A stretch of DNA of 5,310 nt. Origin: Balneolales bacterium. GTDB taxonomy: Bacteria > Bacteroidota > Rhodothermia > Balneolales > Natronogracilivirgulaceae. This document shows, piece after piece, positions 1 to 5,310 of this stretch (its first letter is position 1; the number at the start of each line of letters is the position of its first letter). The notes under the pieces were generated by a model that was not told the origin of the DNA, ran no database searches, and was given only the letters and a program-made list of their open reading frames with translations. Where the stretch lies: positions 1-5,310 of the forward strand of contig SLLW01000138.1 of assembly GCA_007133875.1 (NCBI GenBank), given 5' to 3'. A program made the position numbers and the translations under genes.

Positions 1-373
1 GAATGGTATCCATGGCAAGTCCGGGCAGTATCCGGATTTCGGTTTCCCCTCCCTCCTCACGATACCGTTCAAAAAAACGCCGGGCGATGCCGGCATACTT
101 TTCATTGGATTCACAGGTTCGTATGATGCCGCCGGCAGGAAGGGCCAATGCCATCTGCAGCGTGGCATATCCGGTAAATGTGCCTACTTCCAGCACATTC
201 CGGGCACCGCTGATGCCGACCAGTAACCGCAACAGTGATCCGACAAGCGGTCCGCTGAGCATCGTGTCGTAGGCCAGCTCCCGGGTAGTGGTTTCCCGGA
301 CATCCCGCAGTAATGGTGTTTCAGGCTTGGTGATGAGACGGGCATACGTTTCGGCTTCGGAGATTGAAAACAT
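1..373 (-). CDS. Class I SAM-dependent O-methyltransferase, N-terminal part (runs off left edge)
   Basis: Soluble SAM-dependent methyltransferase of the catechol/caffeoyl-CoA O-methyltransferase-like family. The first 124 residues are in the window and the C-terminus lies beyond base 1. An N-terminal helical segment (about 1-58, with a MLSGPLVGSLLRLL stretch at 38-51) precedes SAM motif I, LEVGTFTGYAT, at 61-71. Next comes the second strand IIRTCESNEKY (83-93), whose acidic residue E88 is placed to bind the SAM ribose, and then helix IARRFFERY. This order is typical of short bacterial O-methyltransferases of about 210-220 residues. The substrate cannot be told from this part; the metal-binding and substrate residues fall in the missing half. 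The ATG at 373 is chosen because it gives the family-like N-terminus; a nearby ATG at 378 is in another frame and opens only a short unrelated ORF. No clear Shine-Dalgarno is seen. The start lies 13 bp after the upstream STN gene, suggesting co-transcription. Family call is firm; its role in the operon is unknown. Confidence 0.85.
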   Translation of the reverse strand, partial: MFSISEAETYARLITKPETPLLRDVRETTTRELAYDTMLSGPLVGSLLRLLVGISGARNVLEVGTFTGYATLQMALALPAGGIIRTCESNEKYAGIARRFFERYREEGGETEIRILPGLAMDTI

Positions 374-386
374 ACCATGGACGGTT

Positions 387-947
387 TTAAGGCAGCACAA
401 TATCGTTGATCCGGTCGGATATCGTCATGCCGGAGCGTATTTCCGGGATTCGCAGCAGATGTTTGCCCCCCGGCGGGTTTTCCCCATCAACAGAATCAAA
501 AGTGCGGGTTAAAAAAGCTGTAAGCGGAACCTCTCCGGAGATCAGTGTTTGTCCAAAAGTGACAATCGGGTCTAAATCGCGTCGCATGCGATAGCGAATA
601 ACAAAAACTCCGGTACGTATTCTCCGGGCTTCGAGGCCCGCCGGACTCAGCAGGTCATCCAGCAGCAGCCGGAGCAGTTCCCCTTCAAATGTGCCGGATA
701 CTTCAACCCCTTCGGTGATGGCCGGATCAAAAATCATGTCGGCTCCGGACCTTTCCGATATCACATAAAGTGCCTGGGAGAGCGATTCATTCCGGAACTC
801 GAACTGGTATCGGGAGTTACCTGGTGTATCCGACGGGGCTGCCTGCAAAATTGGTGGCAAGATAGAAATGACGAGCACCACCGGTAGAATCAGCCGACCA
901 GTAAGATGTAATACCGATGGTATGGTGATTTTACGAATCATCACCAT
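387..947 (-). CDS. Exported stand-alone STN (secretin/TonB short N-terminal) domain protein
   Basis: Predicted periplasmic protein of 186 residues. Residues 1-36 look like a signal peptide: a basic start (MVMIRK), a hydrophobic core LILPVVLVISIL (19-30) and a likely cleavage near LQA/APS. Residues about 47-120 match an STN domain: YQFEFRNESLSQALYVIS, then a DMIFDP strand, VEVSGTFEG, LLRLLLDDLLSPAGL and a last strand GVFVIRYR. In known systems STN is the signalling domain at the N-terminus of TonB-dependent receptors such as FecA, where it contacts FecR. Here no plug or barrel follows. The remaining 65 residues contain ISGEVPL and LLRIPEIRSG stretches that could be a worn carboxypeptidase-regulatory-like beta fold, but this is weak. 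The gene lies 38 bp after fecR, or 11 bp if a TTG at 974 is the start. ATGs at 947 and 941 both leave an intact signal peptide. Inference: a detached signalling partner for the adjacent FecR. Confidence 0.75.
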   Translation of the reverse strand: MVMIRKITIPSVLHLTGRLILPVVLVISILPPILQAAPSDTPGNSRYQFEFRNESLSQALYVISERSGADMIFDPAITEGVEVSGTFEGELLRLLLDDLLSPAGLEARRIRTGVFVIRYRMRRDLDPIVTFGQTLISGEVPLTAFLTRTFDSVDGENPPGGKHLLRIPEIRSGMTISDRINDIVLP

Positions 948-985
948 AAATATATGGAAAAGATCAGTAATCAAATACCCTATTC

Positions 986-1990
986 TCAGTAGAGCACGAT
1001 ACGGTCATCGGACCAATCGTACCGGCACTCGATCAGGTGACAGATCGATTCGATGATAGATTCGACATTATCCGGCGATGGCAGGTAGAGGGATATCCGG
1101 CGGGCGGCCAGGGACTCGTTTTCGATCTCGATTTCGGTGAGAAAACGGCGTTCCAGTTCGGTTGCGACCTGCTTGATGGATGATGCGGAGAAGAAAAATC
1201 CTTGCTCCCGCCATGCCAGAGCCCGAAGGGTATCCACTTCGCTGGGTGGTGTTGGCCGGACCGTTGTTTGATCGATCTGACTCCATTGGCCCGGCTGCAG
1301 AAATACCGAATCGTCCGGCTCAAATGCCGATGTAAGGCTGACGGACCCGTTGACAAGGGTCAGTTCGGTCCGGGCATCGGGATCAGTGGACCATGAGCGA
1401 AGGTTGAATCGTGTTCCATACACCCGGACTTTTGCATTGTAGGTTTCCACGACAAAGGGTTCATCGGATTCGGGTATGGTAAAATAGGCCTCTCCTTCCA
1501 GGCGAAGTGAGCGGTGGGAATTGGAACCGGCACGCGTCCAGGTGACACTGGATCCGCTGTTAAGTTCGACCCGGGAGCCGTCGTGCCACTCGTGTGTGAG
1601 ATATTGGCCACGTGGTGCTTCCACCGTAACCGGCACAAAATAGTACCATCCGGCAAAAACGGCCAGGAACAAAGCTGCAGCTGCTGCGACCGCAAAATAG
1701 AGCCGATGGATGCGGGCTCTCTGCTTTTTTGCGGAGCCTGTGGGGGCACCAGCACTTGTCTTGCCGGTTGCTGCCCGGCCGGCCTGGTCCTTGCCCGTGT
1801 CCATTGATCCGCCCTTTTCCGTGTCCGTCAATCGGTGCTGCAGGCGCAGCCATTCCGCTTCCAGCGCCTCCTTATCCAGGGCCGCTGACCGGCGCGTGTC
1901 ACCTGCCTTCTGCCACAGTCGGGCCACCTCTTCCCGCTCATTCTCGGGAAATGCATCAAGTATGGTGTTATCCGGTAAATTTCGTTTCAT
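986..1990 (-). CDS. FecR-family anti-sigma factor / sigma regulator
   Basis: Single-pass inner-membrane regulator, 334 residues, expected to hold or activate the ECF sigma factor encoded just upstream. Residues 1-60 form a cytoplasmic helical region with W26 and W47. A Gly/Ala/Lys-rich linker (about 60-95) follows. One membrane helix spans about 97-118 (LYFAVAAAAALFLAVFAGWY). The FecR core lies in the periplasm at about 124-220, with EAPRGQYLTHEWHDGSRVELNSG, LRLEGEAYFTI (162-172), VYGTRFNLRSW (190-200) and VNGSVSL (213-219), all hallmark positions. Residues 262-334 resemble the DUF4974 C-terminal domain (FFFSASSIKQVATELERRF, then a paired-strand IEIEN and RISLYLP), a fold related to STN. The length is normal for the Bacteroidota type. 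The ATG at 1990 is the only sensible start; upstream is AT-rich with no clear Shine-Dalgarno. It lies 112 bp after the sigma gene. No transmembrane or core element appears missing. Family call is firm; the signal sensed is unknown. Confidence 0.93.
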   Translation of the reverse strand: MKRNLPDNTILDAFPENEREEVARLWQKAGDTRRSAALDKEALEAEWLRLQHRLTDTEKGGSMDTGKDQAGRAATGKTSAGAPTGSAKKQRARIHRLYFAVAAAAALFLAVFAGWYYFVPVTVEAPRGQYLTHEWHDGSRVELNSGSSVTWTRAGSNSHRSLRLEGEAYFTIPESDEPFVVETYNAKVRVYGTRFNLRSWSTDPDARTELTLVNGSVSLTSAFEPDDSVFLQPGQWSQIDQTTVRPTPPSEVDTLRALAWREQGFFFSASSIKQVATELERRFLTEIEIENESLAARRISLYLPSPDNVESIIESICHLIECRYDWSDDRIVLY

Positions 1991-2102
1991 TATGATTTAT
2001 GTAATTAAAATATCTGCTATGCGGTCAAGAGGTACAGCTATAAATCGCAATAATTATGTCAATACGATGCGGTAGTTTTGAGAACCGTCAGATCCGTTGC
2101 TA
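1991..2102 (-). other. Spacer between sigma factor and FecR genes, possible weak internal promoter
   Basis: This AT-rich 112-bp gap is long for genes usually coupled, so FecR may have its own transcription or translation signals. On the minus strand a TTGACA hexamer lies at 2062-2057, but the best following TATAGC (2042-2037) is only 14 bp away and a 16-17 bp spacing gives poor -10 matches. I see no TAnnTTTG element of the Bacteroidota housekeeping type and no convincing terminator hairpin. An internal promoter is possible but not shown. Confidence 0.25.
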
Positions 2103-2669
2103 TCAGGTTGTCTGTGAATTCCGCCATTGTTCAAGATGGTTTCGCAAGGTATGTAACGCACTCACGATATGGTTGTTTACTGTTCTTGGTGCACACTCCA
2201 TAACAGCCGCGATTTCATGATGATCGAGTCCTTCAAAACGGCTCAATTCAAACGCTTCCCGCTGTCGGTCGGGCAGTGTTTCGATCCATTCATCCAGTTT
2301 CTGTTTCAATTCCGGCTCCTCATAATCATTTTCATCATCCGTTTCCGAATCGGCAACCGGCTGCTCCGATACCGGTAAATCATCAATCCGCGATGTTTTC
2401 TTTGCTCCGATCTGGTTAATACACCGATTGCGTGTCATCCTGTAGAGTAATGCTTTAAGCGATTTCTCGTCATCAAGCCTGTCACGGATATTCCAAAGAT
2501 GCGCGTACACGTCCTGCAGGATATCGCGCGCAACCTCGCCATCCCTTACAAACGAATTCGCATAACCATATAGTGGATTGTAGGAATCCATAAACAGCTC
2601 TTGAAACGCCTTTTCGTCCGATTCCCGGATCTTCCGGGCCCAATCCTGATACGCCGTAAGGGCTCTCAT
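2103..2669 (-). CDS. ECF-family RNA polymerase sigma factor (FecI-like, sigma-70 family)
   Basis: Directs RNA polymerase to a small regulon, under control of the membrane anti-sigma factor encoded next. The 188 residues show sigma region 2 at about 17-88 (DEKAFQELFMDSYNPLYGYA, then VARDILQDVYAHLW and a LLYRMTRNRCINQI segment) and region 4 at about 125-180 (LDEWIETLPDRQREAFELSR, then the helix-turn-helix LDHHEIAAVMECAPRTVNNHI and a closing LHTLRNHL). There is no region 1 or 3, as expected for an ECF sigma. The linker at about 101-120 is strikingly acidic, with ten Asp/Glu in twenty residues. The ATG at 2669 gives a normal-length N-terminus; a GAGATGG stretch at 2686-2680 may serve as ribosome binding site, 10 bases upstream. 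It is first in the minus-strand operon and diverges from maf. Autoregulation is usual in such systems, but no ECF promoter was recognised here. Confidence 0.94.
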   Translation of the reverse strand: MRALTAYQDWARKIRESDEKAFQELFMDSYNPLYGYANSFVRDGEVARDILQDVYAHLWNIRDRLDDEKSLKALLYRMTRNRCINQIGAKKTSRIDDLPVSEQPVADSETDDENDYEEPELKQKLDEWIETLPDRQREAFELSRFEGLDHHEIAAVMECAPRTVNNHIVSALHTLRNHLEQWRNSQTT

Positions 2670-2671
2670 TT

Positions 2672-2713
2672 GTATTGTACCATCTCGTTAAAAAAAGATT
2701 TTGTGTACAATAC
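2672..2713 (-). repeat. 9-bp perfect inverted repeat in the sigma factor leader
   Basis: GTATTGTAC at 2672-2680 and its exact complement GTACAATAC at 2705-2713 are separated by 24 bases. In a leftward transcript the 3' arm ends two bases before the sigma factor ATG (2669) and overlaps the last base of the GAGATGG candidate ribosome binding site. The repeat could be a leader hairpin that limits translation, or a DNA operator. The arms are exact; the function is inferred. Confidence 0.5.
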
Positions 2714-2793
2714 GAATTTTTTGTCTTTTATGAGATTCTGATTACATCGTATTCTGCTGATTTTTTTCAGTTTCTGAAAGAACGAATTCGTAT
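2710..2793. repeat. 9-bp perfect inverted repeat, overlapping the leader hairpin arm
   Basis: ATACGAATT at 2710-2718 is exactly complementary to AATTCGTAT at 2785-2793, with 66 bases between. The left arm shares ATAC (2710-2713) with the GTACAATAC arm of the neighbouring inverted repeat, so the two stems exclude each other in a transcript that includes both. The right arm is itself largely inside a 10-bp palindrome, ACGAATTCGT (2782-2791). Confidence 0.4.
2765..2791. repeat. Two adjacent dyads: TTTCAG-TTT-CTGAAA and ACGAATTCGT
   Basis: A 6-bp inverted repeat with a 3-base centre (2765-2779) is followed after two bases by a perfect 10-bp palindrome (2782-2791). On neither strand is the first dyad followed by a T run, so it is not a normal intrinsic terminator. 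Paired short dyads between divergent genes are typical of regulator binding sites, but the binding protein is unknown. Confidence 0.35.
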
Positions 2794-2966
2794 ATCAATA
2801 ACTCTGTTCATATATGTTACAAGGGAAAATGGCAGAATGACCAGTACAATTAATTCCGCTTTTTTTACCGGTTTCTTTGTATGTTCACCGATGCTTAAAA
2901 CCCTTTTTAGTGATAGAAATATGATCTGACAAGCGGATGTTATCCGTAATTCAAACCATGAGAACC

Positions 2967-3689
2967 ATGAGCCGGCGAATCATACTTGCATCATCCAGCC
3001 CAAGGAGGCGAATCCTGTTGAAACAAATCGGGATGCATTTTGAAGTAATCCCGGCACAATTTGCGGAAACGGTGGATCCCGCAGCGGAACCGGGCGATAC
3101 CGTCGAATCGCTGGCCCTTCAAAAAGCCGAGATCGTTGATAACCAGGAAAATCCCCGTTTGGCCCGGCCCGGAACCGGTCAATCCGAAAAGAAACGTGCC
3201 GAATCACAGGAATCACATCAGGAATCCGGGCGAACCGAACCATCCGCTGAACCGATACTGGTGATCGGTGCCGACACCATCGTGGTGCGGGACGGTGATA
3301 TCCTTGGCAAACCAGCCGATTCGGCTGAAGCCAAACAGATGCTCCGCTCGCTCAGCGACAGAACACATCAGGTCTATACCGGTGTCGCCCTGATTCACTA
3401 TGGAAAAAACACTCAGGTTCAGCGGCGTCTGTTCCACGAACGCACGGACGTCACTTTTGGCAACTTGTCTGATGATGAGATTTCTGCCTATGTAAAAGGC
3501 GGCAGTCCGATGGATAAAGCCGGAGCATATGGCATTCAGGACGATCTTGGCGCGCTGTTTGTAAAAAAAATTGACGGTGATTATTATAACGTCGTTGGTT
3601 TTCCCCTGTTTCGCTTTTACAAGGAGGTCAATAAGCTGGTGCCCGGACTCGTTACTCCTTTTCAACAAGTTGCCGGAAAGGAACTGTAA
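2967..3689 (+). CDS. maf: Maf-family nucleoside triphosphate pyrophosphatase (probable dTTP/UTP type)
   Basis: Cytosolic enzyme that hydrolyses non-canonical or excess nucleoside triphosphates to the monophosphate and pyrophosphate. The 240 residues carry the full Maf signature: ASSSPRRR (8-15) near the N-terminus, QKAEIV (52-57), GADTIV (101-106) with the catalytic Asp103, GKP (114-116), TGVAL (138-142), MDKAGAYGIQ (182-191) and GDYYNVVGFPL (204-214). MDKAGAYGIQ is typical of the YhdE-like dTTP/UTP subgroup rather than the YceF-like 7-methyl-GTP group. The family is usually about 190-200 residues; the extra length is a polar Glu/Ser/Gln-rich insertion at about 58-95 (3138-3251) between QKAEIV and GADTIV, plus a short tail. 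The ATG at 2967 is preferred because it gives the usual MxRxIILASSSPRR start; in-frame ATGs at 2937 and 2958 would add 10 or 3 residues, and none has a clear Shine-Dalgarno. It is divergent from the sigma operon and upstream of the TPR gene. Confidence 0.93.
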   Translation: MSRRIILASSSPRRRILLKQIGMHFEVIPAQFAETVDPAAEPGDTVESLALQKAEIVDNQENPRLARPGTGQSEKKRAESQESHQESGRTEPSAEPILVIGADTIVVRDGDILGKPADSAEAKQMLRSLSDRTHQVYTGVALIHYGKNTQVQRRLFHERTDVTFGNLSDDEISAYVKGGSPMDKAGAYGIQDDLGALFVKKIDGDYYNVVGFPLFRFYKEVNKLVPGLVTPFQQVAGKEL

Positions 3690-3824
3690 CGACTCTGCAA
3701 GCGATGCCGGACCGCAACGATGTTGGACGGCACACATTACGGATCACCGGCAATGCTCCGATTCATTACACTGCGAAATCACCCCATTGATACCAGCAGC
3801 AGCAACCAGTTTAATCCAGTTTTC
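3690..3824 (+). other. Spacer between maf and the TPR gene, with alternative in-frame starts
   Basis: This 135-bp stretch has no stop codon in the frame of the downstream TPR gene, which is also the frame of maf. In-frame ATGs at 3720 and 3753 could therefore extend the TPR protein by 35 or 24 residues. None is preceded by a good Shine-Dalgarno. I see no terminator with a T run and no convincing promoter, so co-transcription of maf and the TPR gene is possible. A TGCCGG/CCGGCA pair (3705-3710, 3747-3752) is too short to weigh much. Confidence 0.35.
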
Positions 3825-5310
3825 ATGACATTCAACACCGTTTTTCCGGGCACTCAGCCGGCCATTGCCTGGCCGCGATCCAAAGTCAATGGCCCCGCAC
3901 TTTTTCCGGACCAGCCCGGACTGCTGCCCCCCGCCTTGTTGAAATGGGCTGGTACCCTGCTGGTTCTGTTGTTTTGCACACTGCCCGTCCAGGCACAGGG
4001 CACCAATGATTACGCACTGGGAAATCAGTTGCTTCGCGATGGCGAGTTTGAGGAGGCTCTGGAAATTTTTGAACAGCTGATGGAGGAAAATCCCCGCTCC
4101 TTTGCTGTTTATGACCGGACAGTTCGTGCGTTGATCAGCCTCCAGCGTTTTGATGATGCCCTCGAAATCACATATCACCGGCTCGAAAATCACGCACGTG
4201 ATATCAATACGATGGTCAAACTCGGGGAAATCTATCATATTGCCGGCGACCCGGAGGATGCTGCCCGGGCCTGGGACAATGTCCTTGATGAGCACTCCGG
4301 CAATCCGCACGCCTATCGCCGCATCGCGGAAACCATGAACGAAAGAAGGCTTTATGCAGATGCCATCGAAATTTACCGGCAGGCCCGTCAGGATTTCAGG
4401 GATGAACAGATGTATGCCTTTGAAATGGCGGGCAATTATCTGGCGACCCGGAATTTTGAAGCTGCCCTCGAAGAGTATCTCGACATACTCGGGGCAAACA
4501 ATCAGGAAATGAACCGCATCCAGCGTCAGTTACTCAATTATGATGAGCGTGAACTCTACGATACAGCCATCCTGATGACGGAAGAGCGGATTGACGGCCT
4601 CACCCCCGGAAGCAAACGGGATATGAATTACCGGGACTTTCTAGTCTGGCTGAATATGGAACGAGGCCTGTACCGCCGTGCACTTTCCAACGCACGGACG
4701 ATGGAGCAAAACAGCGGCAACGAGCAACACATGTTATTTCGGGTCGGACGACAGTTGCGCAGTCAGCAGCAATTTGAACTTGCAGAAGAGGCGTTTACCT
4801 ACTACCTCAACCTGGAGCAGCACTCGCTGCAGGCCCGCAGTTATGAGGAGCTCTCCCGAACGTATCAGGATTGGGCCGGCCACCTGATAGATTCCAATAC
4901 CGATTTTGGTGGCGCCGCCGATACGCTCTACCGTAAAGCTTTTGATACCGTGGATCGCCTCACCTCCCGGTATCCCCGGTATGACCGGATTATTCAGATC
5001 CTGCTCATCCAGGCCGAACTGGCACTCGACCATCTCAAAGAACCCGGCTCCGCAGAAACGTATCTGGAAAGAATGGAAGCCGCCGCCGAATCGGATAGTG
5101 ACCAGGCATTGCTCTCCTATGTCGAGGGACGAATTTTGCTGTTCCGGTCAGATTTCTCCATGGCACGGGTCGCCTTTACACGGAGCAACCGGATGGCCGG
5201 AAATAGTGAAGTGGCTGAAAAAAGCCGGTATTACCTGGGGCTGGGAGATTTTTACAACGAAGATTTCACCTATTCCCGGCTACAGCTGCGCTCACTGGAG
5301 CGGCAAAACC
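3825..5310 (+). CDS. Exported tetratricopeptide repeat protein (C-terminus beyond right edge)
   Basis: At least 495 residues, open to the end of the window. A hydrophobic segment WAGTLLVLLFCTLPVQAQG at 41-59 looks like a signal peptide core with cleavage near VQA/QG, so the mature protein is probably periplasmic or envelope-associated. It begins a series of TPR-like helical pairs: NDYALGNQLLRDGEFEEALEIFEQL (61-85), RFDDALEITYHRL (108-120), KLGEIYHIAGDPEDAARAW (132-150), then RRLYADAIEIYRQA (174-187) and NFEAALEEYLDIL (210-222), with more divergent helical repeats to about 475. The end, YYLGLGDFYNEDFTYSRLQLRSL (469-491), resembles a conserved stretch in long TPR proteins of Bacteroidota whose role is undefined. 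TPRs bind proteins; no catalytic motif is seen. The start is uncertain: ATG 3825 leaves an unusually long 40-residue region before the hydrophobic core, ATGs at 3720 and 3753 lengthen it, and TTG codons at 3936 and 3939 would give a more normal signal peptide. Confidence 0.85.
   Translation, partial: MTFNTVFPGTQPAIAWPRSKVNGPALFPDQPGLLPPALLKWAGTLLVLLFCTLPVQAQGTNDYALGNQLLRDGEFEEALEIFEQLMEENPRSFAVYDRTVRALISLQRFDDALEITYHRLENHARDINTMVKLGEIYHIAGDPEDAARAWDNVLDEHSGNPHAYRRIAETMNERRLYADAIEIYRQARQDFRDEQMYAFEMAGNYLATRNFEAALEEYLDILGANNQEMNRIQRQLLNYDERELYDTAILMTEERIDGLTPGSKRDMNYRDFLVWLNMERGLYRRALSNARTMEQNSGNEQHMLFRVGRQLRSQQQFELAEEAFTYYLNLEQHSLQARSYEELSRTYQDWAGHLIDSNTDFGGAADTLYRKAFDTVDRLTSRYPRYDRIIQILLIQAELALDHLKEPGSAETYLERMEAAAESDSDQALLSYVEGRILLFRSDFSMARVAFTRSNRMAGNSEVAEKSRYYLGLGDFYNEDFTYSRLQLRSLERQN

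Larger units (their letters stand above)
2670..2966. promoter_or_regulatory. Divergent intergenic region between the sigma factor gene and maf
   Basis: About 300 bases, clearly more AT-rich than the flanking genes, must carry the promoters for the leftward signalling operon and the rightward maf gene. I could not identify a confident sigma-70 or Bacteroidota-type (-33 TTG, -7 TAnnTTTG) promoter on either strand. The region holds several inverted repeats listed separately. The heptamer GTACAAT occurs three times: 2705-2711 and 2844-2850 on the plus strand, and 2680-2674 on the minus strand. ACGAATT occurs at 2712-2718 and 2782-2788 and once more inside the sigma gene (2552-2558). A Phe-rich reading frame across 2675-2929 has no family resemblance and reads as translated AT-rich spacer, so I do not call it a gene. 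Confidence 0.6.

Noticed and set aside
184..378. 64-residue minus-strand frame from ATG at 378
   Set aside because: It overlaps the methyltransferase in another frame; the methyltransferase frame shows the SAM-binding motif and continues to the window edge.
387..560. Frameshift truncating a longer STN or TonB-receptor gene
   Set aside because: No continuation in the other minus-strand frames is recognisable, and the methyltransferase begins 13 bp after the stop, so no space remains for a barrel.
2764..2780. Possible intrinsic terminator around the TTTCAG/CTGAAA dyad
   Set aside because: The stem is AT-rich and only 6 bp, and neither strand has a T run following it.
2675..2929. 84-residue Phe-rich plus-strand frame in the divergent intergenic region
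   Set aside because: It needs a TTG start, has AT-rich spacer composition, no ribosome binding site and no family resemblance.
3213..3737. 174-residue open frame on the minus strand
   Set aside because: It is antisense to maf, which carries all family motifs, and has no recognisable domain.
3744..4310. 188-residue open frame on the minus strand
   Set aside because: It lies antisense to the start of the TPR gene, whose plus-strand translation has a signal peptide and repeats; the minus-strand product resembles nothing.

Overview
The window looks like chromosomal DNA from a Bacteroidota or Balneolota-type bacterium. The evidence is an ECF sigma factor followed by a FecR-like anti-sigma factor whose C-terminal domain resembles DUF4974, a secreted STN-domain protein, an alpha-helical TPR lipoprotein- or periplasm-type protein of a kind common in that group, weak or absent Shine-Dalgarno sequences, and moderately GC-rich genes separated by AT-rich spacers. 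The lineage is an inference from gene content. I see no mobile elements, tRNA or rRNA genes, or CRISPR arrays.

Left half (1-2669, minus strand, so read right to left): a probable four-gene operon. The order of transcription is ECF sigma factor (2669-2103), FecR-like anti-sigma factor (1990-986), a short exported protein with a stand-alone STN signalling domain (947-387), and a class I O-methyltransferase (373 to beyond the left edge). In the classical Fec arrangement the STN domain is the N-terminal plug extension of a TonB-dependent outer-membrane receptor. Here it sits in a protein of about 186 residues with no barrel, followed 13 bp later by a methyltransferase instead of a receptor. This is the most unusual thing in the window: a possible trans-acting cell-surface signalling module.

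Centre (2670-2966): a divergent, AT-rich intergenic region between the sigma factor gene and maf. It should hold both promoters. It contains several perfect inverted repeats. Two 9-bp stems share four bases and so cannot form together in the sigma factor leader. One of them ends two bases before the sigma factor start codon and covers the space between a possible ribosome binding site and the ATG.

Right half (2967-5310, plus strand): a Maf-family nucleotide pyrophosphatase with a polar insertion of about 38 residues, then a 135-bp spacer, then a long exported TPR protein that runs off the right edge. These two are co-directional and may be co-transcribed, but nothing in the sequence links them functionally to the signalling operon.
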